This document shows, piece after piece, positions 17,520 to 27,897 of a DNA stretch of 64,000 nt; position 1 is the stretch's first letter; the number at the start of each line of letters is the position of its first letter. A model generated the notes under the pieces. That model did no database searches, had not been told where the DNA came from, and was given only the letters and a program-made list of their open reading frames with translations. Location of the stretch: assembly GCF_004114535.1 (NCBI RefSeq), contig NZ_LBJC01000025.1, forward strand, positions 96,286 through 160,285, read 5' to 3'. The stretch is from Bradyrhizobium nanningense. Its GTDB lineage: Bacteria > Pseudomonadota > Alphaproteobacteria > Rhizobiales > Xanthobacteraceae. The position numbers and the translations under genes are program-made.

Positions 17520-17673
17520 GTCGCCCCGGACAAGCGCGCCCTCAGGCGCGCGCAGATCCGGGACCCATAGCCACAGGGAGTGGCGATGGGCGAGCCGGCA
17601 ACTCCGAGTCAGCGCCAAACTCCTTCCTGTGGTTATGGGTCCCGGGTCTGCGCTTACGCTTGCCCGGGACGAC
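17520..17673. repeat. Long imperfect palindrome (GTCG-CCCGG type)
   Basis: Arms of about 60 bases: the left contains 'ccgggacccatagccacagg' and the right 'cctgtggttatgggtcccgg', with outer ends gtcgccccggacaagcg and cgcttgcccgggacgac. It fills most of the gap between the cyclase and glycosyltransferase genes (17413-17737) and ends 64 bases before the latter's start. Shares end sequences with 8252-8289. Confidence 0.8.
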
Positions 17674-17737
17674 AGCGGTGTTTGCGACGCCACTCCCCGC
17701 ATTGACTCCCACTTCCAGGTTGGCGAAAAGCGCGGCC

Positions 17738-19327
17738 GTGACGATCGCTCCCGATATCTCTGTGAAGCCCGGCGGCTCCGAACGCCGTCTCATCCCAATT
17801 GCCCTGCTCGTCATCGCCGCGATGACGCTGCTCCGCATCGTCTACGCCTCCGCGATCGAGCTGCGCACCGACGAGGCCTATTACTGGACTTGGTCCAAGG
17901 AGAGCGCGCTCAGCTTCCTCGATCATCCTCCGGCCATCGCCTGGCTGATCCGCTTCGGGACCGCGATCTTCGGCGACACGCCGCTCGGTGTGCGCCTTGG
18001 TGGCATCGTCGCGATGCTGCTGACGCAGCTGCTGCTCGCCGACATCGTCCGCCGCCTCACCCATGATGTGCGGGCGGTCGTGTTCGCGGTGCTGATGCCG
18101 GAAGCTGCGCTCTATTACGGCCTGCTGATGGCCAAGGTCGCGCCCGATGTCGCCATGATCCCGGTCGCGGTGGCAATGATGTGGTCGCTGGTGCGGCTGG
18201 CGCAGAGCAGCGACGGACGTTGGTGGCTGGCAGCCGGCCTGTTCGCCGGTCTCTCGATGCTGTCGAAATTCACCGCGATCATGTTCGCGCCGGCGGTCGC
18301 CGCCTTTCTGCTGGTGCCGGATTGGCGCTGGCGCTGGCTGCGCAGCCCCTATCCTTATCTCGCGGTGCTGGTTGCGATCCTGGTGTTCTCGCCGGTGCTG
18401 ATCTGGAACGTGCAGCACGACTGGGCCTCGTTTCGCTTCCAGGGCGTGCGCGCCACCGCCAATTACGGCATCTCGCTGCGAACGCTCGGCGATTACATCG
18501 GCCTGCAATTCGGCCTGGTCGGCTTCGTCATGCTGCCAGTGGTGCTGACCGGCCTGGTGCTGACGGCATGGCGCGGCTATCGCACGCGCGAGCCGGTTGC
18601 GATCCTATTGTCGGCCGCAGTGCTGGTGCCGTTCGCCTATTTTCTCTTCAAGTCGACGACGCTCCGGGTCGGCGACACCTGGCCGATGTTCATGTGGCCG
18701 GTCGGCTTCGCGGCTGCGGCCGTGAATCTCGCGACGATGCTGAAGGAGGGTTGGTCGGCGCGCATGCTGAGATCGTCGGTGTTCTGGGCCAGGACTGCAA
18801 TCGTCTCCGGCATCGCCTTCGTCGTCATCGTGTTCCTCTATTACGTCGTCGTGCCCTGGAATCTGCTCGGCAAGATCGACCCCATCGGCGCCGAGGCCGG
18901 CTATGAGCAGGTCGCCGCACGCGCGCAGGCTGCGCTCGACGAGACCGGTGCGACCTGGATCGCCACCACGGATTACCGCACCTACGCCATGATGCGCTGG
19001 CTGTTCAGGGGCCGCGTGCCCGTCATCGAGATCAACGAACGCGGCCGCTTCCAGGATTTTGCCGATCCCGGCATGGACCGGATCAAGGGCCATTCCGGCA
19101 TCTATGTCGGGCGCGAGCCGGACAATCGGTCCTCGCTGTGGGAGAACATTCCGGCGAAGCGCGAACAGCTCGCCACGGTCGAACGCCGCTGGCGCGGGCT
19201 CGTGATGGATACCTACGCGATCGAAAAGCTCTCTGGCTGGACCCCGGAACTGTCGCCGCCGAAAGACTCGCCGCTGTTCCAGTGGAAGGTGCTGGCGGGG
19301 GAGTTCGAGAGGCGTATCCTCGGCTAG
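17738..19327 (+). CDS. Glycosyltransferase family 39 membrane protein (ArnT/PMT-like)
   Basis: 529 residues from GTG 17738; TTG 17720 is possible, and longer readings run into the palindromic repeat. The hallmark first loop 'ELRTDEAYYWTWSKE' followed by 'FLDHPPAIAWLIRFGTAIFG' is that of PMT-2/ArnT-type enzymes, which transfer sugars from polyprenyl-phosphate donors on the periplasmic face. About ten hydrophobic helices precede a C-terminal soluble domain (from about 390), including 'TTDYRTYAMMRWLFRGRVPV'. The acceptor is unknown: lipid A, another envelope glycan or a protein are all possible. No linked glycan genes are present. Confidence 0.85.
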   Translation: MTIAPDISVKPGGSERRLIPIALLVIAAMTLLRIVYASAIELRTDEAYYWTWSKESALSFLDHPPAIAWLIRFGTAIFGDTPLGVRLGGIVAMLLTQLLLADIVRRLTHDVRAVVFAVLMPEAALYYGLLMAKVAPDVAMIPVAVAMMWSLVRLAQSSDGRWWLAAGLFAGLSMLSKFTAIMFAPAVAAFLLVPDWRWRWLRSPYPYLAVLVAILVFSPVLIWNVQHDWASFRFQGVRATANYGISLRTLGDYIGLQFGLVGFVMLPVVLTGLVLTAWRGYRTREPVAILLSAAVLVPFAYFLFKSTTLRVGDTWPMFMWPVGFAAAAVNLATMLKEGWSARMLRSSVFWARTAIVSGIAFVVIVFLYYVVVPWNLLGKIDPIGAEAGYEQVAARAQAALDETGATWIATTDYRTYAMMRWLFRGRVPVIEINERGRFQDFADPGMDRIKGHSGIYVGREPDNRSSLWENIPAKREQLATVERRWRGLVMDTYAIEKLSGWTPELSPPKDSPLFQWKVLAGEFERRILG

Positions 19328-19346
19328 CGCGGCAGGCTCCTCTTTC

Positions 19347-19496
19347 CCTTCTCCCCTTGCGGGAGAAGGTGGCGCGAAGCGCCGGATGAGGGGTCTCTCT
19401 CCACACATTCAGTATCGTAGGGTGGGCAAAGCGAAACGTGCCCACCACTTCTGTCGAGTGCTGGTGGATCAGTGGTGGGCACGGCGCAAGTGCGCC
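19347..19496. repeat. Cluster of intergenic inverted repeats
   Basis: CCTTCTCCCCTTGCGGGAGAAGG (19347-19369) is a hairpin 20 bases after the glycosyltransferase stop and could end its transcript. A second element (about 19417-19496) starts gtagggtgggcaaagcgaa and contains inverted copies of 'gtgcccacca' and 'tggtgggcac'. Convergent genes flank the region and no gene lies within it. Confidence 0.65.
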
Positions 19497-19544
19497 TTCC
19501 CTGCGGCTTCTCCCTCTGCCCGCTTGCGGGGAGAGGCGAAGAAA

Positions 19545-20573
19545 CTACCCCTCGTCGTCCTTCTTCCGCAGCAGATCCGTCGCGAGGTCCGCCAGCTTCG
19601 GCGGCGGCAGGGCTGCGAACGGGAGCGGCCTTGTGACGTCGATCGCGGCGAGGCCCAGCCGCGCCGTCAGCAAACCATTGAGCACGCCTTCGCCGAGCCG
19701 CTGCGACAGCTTCGCCGCGATGCCATGGCCGAGCATCTGCTGCACCAGGCTGTCGCTCGCGGCCATGCCGCCGGTGATGGCGAGGTGGGCGATGACGTGA
19801 CGCAGCAGGCGGATCATGCCGAGCGCGCCCGGGCGGCCGCCATAGAGAAACGCGAGCTGGCGGATCAGGCGCAGTGCGGCGACGAACACGAACAGCACGT
19901 CGATCGCCGCACGCGGCGAGACTGCTGTGACGATCGAGACCTTCTGTGCGGCCGACGACACCAGGCGCCGCGCCTCTGCATCCAGCGGTGACATCAGCTC
20001 GCGCTCGGCGAGCCGGATCATGTCGGCGCCGTCGATGATCTCGCCGGTATGGCTCTCCAGCGTCGCACGGGCGCGCGCCAGTTGCGGGTTCTGGTGCGCG
20101 ATCTTGAGGAGATCCTGCACGATGACGCGGCTTTCCTTGCGGTCGTCGCTGGCGAGCACGGCCGCCGCGCGTTGATGCAGCTTCTCGATGGTTGCGAGAC
20201 GCGCGAGCCCGAACGCCTCGCGTCCGATCACCACGGCGAGCGCCAGCGCGGTGACGGAGGCCAAGGCAAGACCGACGAAACCGAGCGTGTCGCTGCGCGC
20301 GAACAGGTCCTCGATCAGATGGACCACGCCGAGCCCGGTGCCGAGCAGCGTGAGCCCGGCGAGCCCGGACCAGAACAGCGCACCCCAGGGAAAGCCGCGC
20401 CGCGCCGGCCGCGCAGCTTCGATCGGCACCGGCAGCGCCTGCGGATCGTGCTCCGGCGTGATCTGGATGGTGGCGCGGCCAAGCCGTGCCGTCTCGTCGG
20501 CTTCGGTAACGACGACGCCGGGATCGTCGAGCCGGAACGTCGCCGGCCGCCGTGGCTTCGATCGGTCGTTCAT
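19545..20573 (-). CDS. YcjF-like membrane protein (DUF697 / TIGR01620 family)
   Basis: 342 residues. After a basic N-terminus two membrane helices lie at about 80-130 ('GALFWSGLAGLTLLGTGLGV' and 'LGFVGLALASVTALALAVVI'). The C-terminal DUF697 region has 'AAIDVLFVFVAALRLIRQLA' and 'HVIAHLAITGGMAASDSLVQ'. It overlaps the ycjX-like gene by 4 bases (ATGA), so it is translationally coupled to it; the pair is conserved in proteobacteria and stress-linked in enterics. Biochemical role unknown. Confidence 0.85.
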   Translation of the reverse strand: MNDRSKPRRPATFRLDDPGVVVTEADETARLGRATIQITPEHDPQALPVPIEAARPARRGFPWGALFWSGLAGLTLLGTGLGVVHLIEDLFARSDTLGFVGLALASVTALALAVVIGREAFGLARLATIEKLHQRAAAVLASDDRKESRVIVQDLLKIAHQNPQLARARATLESHTGEIIDGADMIRLAERELMSPLDAEARRLVSSAAQKVSIVTAVSPRAAIDVLFVFVAALRLIRQLAFLYGGRPGALGMIRLLRHVIAHLAITGGMAASDSLVQQMLGHGIAAKLSQRLGEGVLNGLLTARLGLAAIDVTRPLPFAALPPPKLADLATDLLRKKDDEG

Positions 20574-22039
20574 GCGAGCTTGTCTCCGATCAGGAACTGC
20601 AAGGCACGGTCGAGGCGGATGTGAGGCAGCGTCGGCGGCTCGGTGCCTTCGCGGTCGAGGGCGGGCGGACGGAAGCGCAGGAAGCGGAAATCGCTCGTCC
20701 CAGGGGTCTCGGTGGAGAGGCCGCGGAACGCATCACGGCCGTTGAACAGCGGCTCGGGATCCAAGGGCAGGTCGCCCGGAAAGGTCGCCACTTCCGTGTT
20801 GCCGTCGAAGAACTCGCCGCCCGCGCTTTCGCCCGCGGCCGGTGTTCCTAGGATCGACGGTAATTTGTCGCGGCCGCGCGCGACCTGCGCTTCTCGCGTG
20901 GCACGCACCGCGGCCAGCGCCACCACGTCGATGGCCGCGCCGGTGGTTTCCGCGCGTGCGACCGCACCCGAGACGGCGCGGCGCAGCACGGCCTCGAGCC
21001 TATCGTGGCTGGAATGATGCAGATGGTCCGCCTTGGTCGCCGCGAACAGGATGCGGTCGATGCGCGGCCGGAACAGGCTGGAAAACAGAGTGCTGCGGCC
21101 GATGTTGAAGCAGTCGAGAATGCCGGCGAGCGCGGCTTCGAGATCGTGCAGCGCCTCGGGCCCGGAGTTGAACGCGGACAGCGCGTCGGCCAGCACGATC
21201 TGGCGATCGAGCCGGGCAAAGTGATCTCTGAAGAACGGCCGCACCACGACGTCCTTGTAGGCCTCGTAGCGGCGCACCATCATCGCCCACAGCGATCCCT
21301 CCGGTGCCTGCCCGCCGATGGGCACGTCGAGCGGGGCAAAGGTTAGCGCCGGGGAGCCGGCGAGATTGCCGGGCATCAGGAAGCGGCCGGGCGGCAACAG
21401 GCTCATCGCGAAACGTTCGTCGCGGCAGGCGCGCAAATAATCGGTAAATAGCTTGGCGGCGGTGAGCGTTGCCTGCTCGTCCTCGCGCGCGTCGGGCTTG
21501 AGCATTGCGAGATGCGCGTGCCATTCGCCCGCAAGATGCGCCCGCGGCGCCTCGCGCGACAAGGCGAGGCTCTCGGCCGACCATTGTTCAAAACTCTTCT
21601 GCAGCAACGGCAGGTCGAGCAGCCATTCGCCGGGATAGTCCACGATGTCGAGCGTCAGCGTGCGGTCGGCGCCGTTGTGGCGCTGATAGTCGATGACGAG
21701 CCTGAGCTCGCTGATGTCGACGGTCGAATTCGGCCAGCGTCGCTCCTCGGTCAGCGCGCGCAGATGGCTCTCATAGGCAAAGCGCGGCACGGCATCGTCG
21801 GGCTGCGGCGCCAGAAGCGCCCGCGCGATCCGGCCCGAGGCATGGGCTTCGAACACCGGAAACCGGCCGCCGCGGGTGAGGCCGTGGATCAGCGCGGTGA
21901 TGAACACGGTCTTGCCGGCCCGCGACAGGCCGGTAACGCCTAACCGCACCGTCGGGTTGAAGAAGTGCTCGCCATAGTCGATCAGCGCCTGCGCGGACAG
22001 CCGCGCTTCTTCGACCATATCCTGGAAACTAAATGCCAT
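20570..22039 (-). CDS. YcjX-like P-loop protein (DUF463)
   Basis: 489 residues from ATG 22039 (MAFSFQDMVEEARLSAQALI); the in-frame extension upstream to 22123 is not family-like. The Walker A motif is 'GLSRAGKTVFITALIHGL' at about residue 40, and 'TLDIVDYPGEWLLDLPLL' carries a Walker B-like Asp and a DxxG-like turn. The YcjX family are GTPase-related ATP/GTP-binding proteins paired with YcjF. Probably cytoplasmic, acting at the membrane with its partner. The function is not established; the conserved pairing and the 4-base overlap support joint action. Confidence 0.87.
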   Translation of the reverse strand: MAFSFQDMVEEARLSAQALIDYGEHFFNPTVRLGVTGLSRAGKTVFITALIHGLTRGGRFPVFEAHASGRIARALLAPQPDDAVPRFAYESHLRALTEERRWPNSTVDISELRLVIDYQRHNGADRTLTLDIVDYPGEWLLDLPLLQKSFEQWSAESLALSREAPRAHLAGEWHAHLAMLKPDAREDEQATLTAAKLFTDYLRACRDERFAMSLLPPGRFLMPGNLAGSPALTFAPLDVPIGGQAPEGSLWAMMVRRYEAYKDVVVRPFFRDHFARLDRQIVLADALSAFNSGPEALHDLEAALAGILDCFNIGRSTLFSSLFRPRIDRILFAATKADHLHHSSHDRLEAVLRRAVSGAVARAETTGAAIDVVALAAVRATREAQVARGRDKLPSILGTPAAGESAGGEFFDGNTEVATFPGDLPLDPEPLFNGRDAFRGLSTETPGTSDFRFLRFRPPALDREGTEPPTLPHIRLDRALQFLIGDKLA

Positions 22040-22219
22040 GTGAACGTTGGGGGATCTTGGGCGGGCGAAAAATGTGAGACCGATCACAAAAGTGGCAATT
22101 GCGTGAGGAAAATCAAGCTCCATACTTCCACCGCCTTTGTCGGAGAATCAGCCGATTGAACGACGCGCCGATCCCGAGACACCCATAGAAGAGGGCATTA
22201 CCTCATTTTGCGGATTGCC

Positions 22220-22915
22220 ATGACCGTCTTCCAACTGAAACAGCTTGCATCGACTTCCGTTCACGCCGCGGCCGATGCGATCGGCTGGAACTACGACCGC
22301 GCCGAGCTCATCGCCGACGGCATCGTCCACGCGATCGGCGTCCTCGCCGGCATCGTCGCGGCCACCGTGCTGGTGGTGCTGACGACGATCTATGCCGATG
22401 CGACCGACGTCGTCGGCGTCTCGATCTACGTGGCCGGCCTGCTCTCGATGCTGGTGCTGTCGGCGACTTATAATCTCTGGCCGGTGTCGCCGGCCAAATG
22501 GCTGCTGCGCCGGTTCGACCATTCCGCGATCTATCTCCTGATCGCAGCGACCTACACGCCATTCATCCTGGAGGTGAAGGACAGCGGGTTCGCGCTGGTG
22601 CTGCTCGCCGGCGTCTGGTGCGTCGCCATCTTAGGCATCGTGCTGAAGCTGTTCTACCCCGGCCGCTTCGACCGCGTCGCGGTCGGGATCTATCTTGCGA
22701 TGGGCTGGAGCGGCGTGATGCTCTACGACGCCGTGGTCCAGGCGTTGCCGGCGCTGGTGCTGGGCTTCATCCTTGCCGGCGGCCTGCTCTACAGTTTTGG
22801 CGTGATCTTCCACGCCTGGCGGCGGCTGCGCTTCCAGAATGCGATCTGGCACGGCTTTGTCTTGGCCGGCGCGGCGTGCCATTATACCGCGGTGCTCGAC
22901 CTCGTGTTGAGCTGA
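22220..22915 (+). CDS. Hemolysin III / YqfA family membrane protein
   Basis: 231 residues from ATG 22220; TTG 22208 would add four residues. About seven membrane helices. The family signatures are 'ELIADGIVHAIGVLAGIVAA' at the start, 'FDHSAIYLLIAATYTPFIL' in the middle and 'FQNAIWHGFVLAGAACHYTA' at the end, which carry the Asp and His residues of the CREST/PAQR superfamily metal site. Members are putative metal-dependent hydrolases or membrane stress proteins, and true haemolysin activity is unlikely. Single gene: divergent from ycjX, with an SDR gene following 41 bases later. Confidence 0.9.
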   Translation: MTVFQLKQLASTSVHAAADAIGWNYDRAELIADGIVHAIGVLAGIVAATVLVVLTTIYADATDVVGVSIYVAGLLSMLVLSATYNLWPVSPAKWLLRRFDHSAIYLLIAATYTPFILEVKDSGFALVLLAGVWCVAILGIVLKLFYPGRFDRVAVGIYLAMGWSGVMLYDAVVQALPALVLGFILAGGLLYSFGVIFHAWRRLRFQNAIWHGFVLAGAACHYTAVLDLVLS

Positions 22916-22956
22916 GCAAGCTTCAAGAAGCGGTATAAGCCAAGAGGAGACCTCGC

Positions 22957-23751
22957 ATGCAGGTGACCGGCAAGGTGGTGGTCGTCACGGGCGGCGCAAA
23001 CGGCATCGGCAAGGCGCTGTGCGAGGCGTTTTACAACGTGGGCGCGGCCAAGGTCGTGGTCGCGGATATGGACGCCGCCAATGCAAGAGCGGTTGCCGCC
23101 ATGGTGGATGGCGCGGCCTTCAAATGCGACGTCGCGCAGGAGAAGGACATTTCGCATGTGATCGAGGAGACCGAGCGGCAGTTCGGCCCCATCGACCTAT
23201 TCTGCTCCAATGCCGGCATCGGCGGCGGCTTCGATCCGATGTCGAAGAATGCCGGCGGCGCCTCCGACGAGCCGTGGCAGCGCAGCTGGGCGATCCACGT
23301 CATGGCCCATGTCTACGCGGCGCGGCATCTCGTCCCGCGCATGAAGGCGCGCGGCGGCGGCTACTTCCTCAACACCGTCTCGGCCGCGGGCCTCTTGTCG
23401 CAGGTCGGCAGCCCGGCCTATTCGACCACCAAGCACGCCGCGGTCGGCTTTGCCGAGAATCTCGCGATTTCGCACAAGGCCCACAACATCAAGGTCTCGA
23501 TCCTGTGCCCGCAGGGCGTCGACACCAACATGCTGCGCTCGATCCCGAAAGGCCCGCAATCCGGCGACGGGGACCTGACGCCCGAGCAGGTGGCGAAAGA
23601 CGTGCTCGCCGGCCTCGAGCAGGAGACGTTCCTGATCCTGCCGCACCCCCAGGTGCTCGGCTACATGCGCAAGAAGACTGAGAATTACGACCGCTGGATC
23701 GGCGGCATGGCCAAGATCCAGGCCAGGATGCGCGAGGAGTTCGGGAAGTAG
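22957..23751 (+). CDS. Short-chain dehydrogenase/reductase (SDR)
   Basis: 264 residues. The Rossmann motif is 'TGGANGIGKALCEAF' at residue 11, 'CSNAGIGGGFDPM' is the NAG motif, and the catalytic YxxxK is 'YSTTKHAAVGF' near residue 154 with a preceding Ser. 'VADMD' at the end of beta-2 has an acidic residue, suggesting NAD(H) preference. A ribosome site 'agaggaga' precedes the ATG. It may be co-transcribed with the hemolysin III gene and ends before a strong shared terminator. Substrate unknown. Confidence 0.9.
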   Translation: MQVTGKVVVVTGGANGIGKALCEAFYNVGAAKVVVADMDAANARAVAAMVDGAAFKCDVAQEKDISHVIEETERQFGPIDLFCSNAGIGGGFDPMSKNAGGASDEPWQRSWAIHVMAHVYAARHLVPRMKARGGGYFLNTVSAAGLLSQVGSPAYSTTKHAAVGFAENLAISHKAHNIKVSILCPQGVDTNMLRSIPKGPQSGDGDLTPEQVAKDVLAGLEQETFLILPHPQVLGYMRKKTENYDRWIGGMAKIQARMREEFGK

Positions 23752-23796
23752 GCTGGGGGCGACACGCTTGAGGCACGCCCGCGCCAAACACTCGCT

Positions 23797-23822
23797 GTCG
23801 TCCCGGCGAACGCCGGGACGAC
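23797..23822. terminator. Bidirectional hairpin between convergent SDR and MarR genes
   Basis: GTCGTCCCGGCG and CGCCGGGACGAC pair exactly across a 2-base loop, 46 bases after the SDR stop and 9 bases after the end of the marR gene. No long T-run. The same hairpin words occur in the repeat family seen at 8252 and 17520, so it may be a repeat used as a terminator. Confidence 0.6.
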
Positions 23823-23830
23823 ATCAATAA

Positions 23831-24286
23831 TTAGGCGGCCGCCTCATCCCCCACACGGCTCTGCCTGAGCGCCCTTGCATAGAGCATCATGCCCTCGCGC
23901 ACTTTGCGCTGCTCCGCTTCCGTCAGCGCCGCCAGCGCGCCGCAGACCTGTTGCCGGCCGAAGGCGTGCAGCGCCTCCAGCGTGCGGCGGCCCTTTGCCG
24001 TCAGCGACAGTCGCTTGCTGCGGGCATCCGTCTCGTCTGGCGTCTCGCGCAGCTCGCCGCAATCGATCAGCTTGCGCACCAGCCGGCTGACGCTGGATTT
24101 CTCCAGAAGCAGGAAATCGCCGAGCTCGCCTGAGGTCATCGGGCCGCGGATGCCGATCTCCAGGATGGTGTGCACGGCCGACGGCGGATAGTCCGAGGCC
24201 GCCACCGTCGCATCCATGAAGCCGAGCTCGCGCACCATCAGGCGCGAGGCGGCGCGAATGTCGTCGATCAGCGCGAGCTCAGCCAT
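23831..24286 (-). CDS. MarR family transcriptional regulator
   Basis: 151 residues from ATG 24286, chosen because 'GGGAG' sits 5 bases upstream; an ATG at 24301 adds five residues but would overlap the operator. The winged helix includes 'MTSGELGDFLLLEKSSVSRL' and 'RETPDETDARSKRLSLTAKG', the recognition helix and wing of MarR proteins. It would bind DNA as a dimer and respond to a small ligand. It is divergent from the SDR gene at 24362, with a perfect palindrome in the gap, so it probably controls itself and that SDR. Confidence 0.9.
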   Translation of the reverse strand: MAELALIDDIRAASRLMVRELGFMDATVAASDYPPSAVHTILEIGIRGPMTSGELGDFLLLEKSSVSRLVRKLIDCGELRETPDETDARSKRLSLTAKGRRTLEALHAFGRQQVCGALAALTEAEQRKVREGMMLYARALRQSRVGDEAAA

Positions 24287-24300
24287 CTTGACTCCCGGCA

Positions 24301-24323
24301 TATAGTTGTATCATACAACTATA
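24301..24323. promoter_or_regulatory. Palindromic operator, probable MarR binding site
   Basis: TATAGTTGTA-TCA-TACAACTATA: two exact 10-base arms with a 3-base spacer, 14 bases upstream of the marR ATG and 38 bases upstream of the divergent SDR ATG. Its size, AT-rich character in GC-rich DNA and position match MarR operators. Confidence 0.8.
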
Positions 24324-24361
24324 TGCGCAACGCGGCGCATGCAAGCGTTTTGGAGTGAGCC

Positions 24362-25138
24362 ATGAGCGGAGCTTTGCCGACGGGGATGCGAATGCTGGGC
24401 AAGGTCTGCCTAATTACCGGTGGCGGCAGCGGCATTGGCCGCGCCACGGCGCTTCGGATGGCGTCCGAAGGCGCCGAGGCGATCCTGATTGCCGGCCGGC
24501 GCGAGGCCGAGATCGAGGCGAGCGCCGCGTCGTGCCGTGAGCTCGGCACGGACGCCATCGCGCTCCAGGCCGACATCACGCGCGAGGATGACGTCGAACG
24601 GCTGGTCCGCACGGCCGTCGAGCGCTGCGGCCGGCTCGACGTCGCCTTCAACAATGCCGGCTTCCAGGAGCGGCGGGCGCCGCTGCAAGAGCAGGGCACC
24701 GATATCTATGACAGCGTGTTCGACACCAATGTCCGCGCGCTGTTCCTGTGCCTGCGCCACCAATTGCCTGTCATGCTGGCGCAGGGGCGCGGCAGCATCG
24801 TGGTCAACGCCTCCGTCAGCGGCATGCGCAATCCCAATCCCGGCTTTTCGCTCTACTCGGCCTCCAAGGCCGCCGCGATCTCGCTGACGCGCTCAGTGGC
24901 GCTGGAGAACGCCCCGCGCGGTATCCGCGTCAACGCCGTCGCGCCCGGCCGTGTCGTTACCGACATGATGCTGCGCGCCGGCGTCGGCGATGTCGCGACG
25001 GTCAGCGCCGGCCTGCCGCTGCGGCGGATGGGGAGCCCGGAGGAGGTGGCGGAGGCGGTGGTGTGGCTGTCGTCGGATGCGTCATCCTACGTGGTTGGGC
25101 ATGTGCTGGCGGCGGATGGGGGATTTCTGGCGTCGTGA
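24362..25138 (+). CDS. Short-chain dehydrogenase/reductase, MarR-linked
   Basis: 258 residues, a classical SDR. Cofactor motif 'TGGGSGIGRATAL' at residue 19, 'NNAGFQERRAPL' for NAG, and 'YSASKAAAISLTRSVAL' carrying the catalytic Tyr and Lys. 'AGRREAE' after beta-2 has Arg residues, suggesting NADP(H). The C-terminus 'VVGHVLAADGGFLAS' is typical of the family. It is the only gene facing the MarR operator on this side, so it is probably induced by the ligand sensed by that regulator. Substrate unknown; an aldehyde, ketone or quinone is plausible. Confidence 0.9.
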   Translation: MSGALPTGMRMLGKVCLITGGGSGIGRATALRMASEGAEAILIAGRREAEIEASAASCRELGTDAIALQADITREDDVERLVRTAVERCGRLDVAFNNAGFQERRAPLQEQGTDIYDSVFDTNVRALFLCLRHQLPVMLAQGRGSIVVNASVSGMRNPNPGFSLYSASKAAAISLTRSVALENAPRGIRVNAVAPGRVVTDMMLRAGVGDVATVSAGLPLRRMGSPEEVAEAVVWLSSDASSYVVGHVLAADGGFLAS

Positions 25139-25168
25139 TGTGTTGGTCGGTCGCCCAAAACAACCGGT

Positions 25169-25258
25169 GTCGTCCCCGCGAACGCGGGAACCCATAACCG
25201 ATACCGCGCCTTATCGACAGATCACGCGGTATGGGCCCCTGCGTTCGCAGGGGCGACA
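25169..25258. repeat. Imperfect palindrome between convergent genes
   Basis: Left arm gtcgtccccgcgaacgcggg, right arm 'cccctgcgttcgcaggggcgac', with inner arms 'cccata...accgcg' and 'cgcggtatggg'. It sits between the ends of the SDR and the benzoylformate-decarboxylase-like gene and may serve to end both transcripts. Confidence 0.7.
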
Positions 25259-25261
25259 AGA

Positions 25262-26884
<1,623 letters not shown>

Positions 26885-26928
26885 GGTTTCCGTCCCTTGT
26901 TGTTGACTGGCGCGCTATCAGCCCCACC

Positions 26929-27013
26929 GTCATTGCGAGGAGCTCTTGCGACGAAGCAATCCAGACTATCACTGCGGAGGGATTCTGGATTGCTTCGCTA
27001 CGCTCGCAATGAC
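26929..27013. repeat. Short palindromic repeat (gtcattgcgag type)
   Basis: gtcattgcgagg ... ctcgcaatgac with inner arms 'gacgaagcaatccag' and 'ctggattgcttcg'. Lies within the minus-strand operon, between the MaoC-like gene and the decarboxylase gene. Confidence 0.87.
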
Positions 27014-27030
27014 GAGGAGGAGGCAGTCGT

Positions 27031-27882
27031 TCACCATACCGCCGTCCCCTTCATCGTCGGCTGTCCCTCCGCGTTCGCAGTCCACAGCTCCATGCCATCA
27101 GCGGTCTCATTGGCGTTGACCGAGAACTCGCTGCCTTCGAACAGCGGCTGCAGCCCGCGATAGGTGAACTTTTTCGGCGCCTTGCCGCCATGGAGCTTCG
27201 CCGCCATCTCGATGATCAGCGCCGCCTGCAACGGACCGTGGAAGATCAGGCCCGGATAACCCTCGACCTTGGTGACGTAGTCGCGGTCGTAATGGATGCG
27301 GTGGCCGTTGAACGTGAGTGCGGAGTAGCGGAACAGCAGCACGGGATCGGAGACATGGGTCTCGCGGTGCTGCGCCTTCGGCGGTGGAGGCGGAGCCTTG
27401 GCGCTCGCCGGCGCGCTGCTGGTCATCTCGCGATAGACGATGTCCTGCCGCTCGCGGATGGCGGTGCCGCGCGGCGAGGAGATGCTGTGCTCGACCGAGA
27501 CGAAGCACAGCGTGCCGGTCGATCCCGTCTTCACCTGCACATTGGCGATGCGCGAGGTCCGTGTCGATTCATCGCCAACCTGCAGCGGCTGTAGGAACTC
27601 GATCTCGCCGCCGGCCCACATCCGGCGCGGCAGCGGCACCGGCGGCAGGAAGCCGCCGCGGGTCGGATGGCCATCAGGCCCGAGCATCGACATCGGAAAC
27701 ACCGGCTGCGCCAGGCACCAATGCACCGTGAACGGCGCGGCGTCCCCCTTCTTGGGCTCGCCGACCTCCTGGAACAGCGTCGCGCGCAGGCCCATCACGA
27801 GCTGCGCGGTGACGATGTCGGTCGCCTCCGTGCTGCGGCCGACCCATTGCCGCAAGTGATCGATGTCGAGCTTCTCGGTCAT
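27031..27882 (-). CDS. MaoC/HTD2-type hydratase (mesaconyl-C4-CoA hydratase-like)
   Basis: 283 residues. Two hot-dog halves: the N-terminal half begins 'LDIDHLRQWVGRSTEATDIV' and contains 'LPRRMWAGGEIEFLQPLQVG'; the C-terminal half has 'LLFRYSALTFNGHRIHYDRD', in which Asn and the His-x4-Asp resemble the hydratase catalytic pair, followed by 'GLIFHGPLQAALIIEMAA'. This fits FAS1-like dehydratases and Meh, which hydrates mesaconyl-C4-CoA to citramalyl-CoA. It follows the CoA transferase by 15 bases, and in Chloroflexus a class III transferase also sits beside meh. The substrate assignment is inference; a general enoyl-thioester hydratase is the fallback. Confidence 0.78.
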   Translation of the reverse strand: MTEKLDIDHLRQWVGRSTEATDIVTAQLVMGLRATLFQEVGEPKKGDAAPFTVHWCLAQPVFPMSMLGPDGHPTRGGFLPPVPLPRRMWAGGEIEFLQPLQVGDESTRTSRIANVQVKTGSTGTLCFVSVEHSISSPRGTAIRERQDIVYREMTSSAPASAKAPPPPPKAQHRETHVSDPVLLFRYSALTFNGHRIHYDRDYVTKVEGYPGLIFHGPLQAALIIEMAAKLHGGKAPKKFTYRGLQPLFEGSEFSVNANETADGMELWTANAEGQPTMKGTAVW

Positions 27883-27897
27883 GACGCCTCGCTCTTG

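Noticed and set aside
22208..22915. True haemolysin function for the hemolysin III-like gene
   Set aside because: The family is a seven-helix putative hydrolase group; the haemolysin name is historical and nothing else here suggests virulence.
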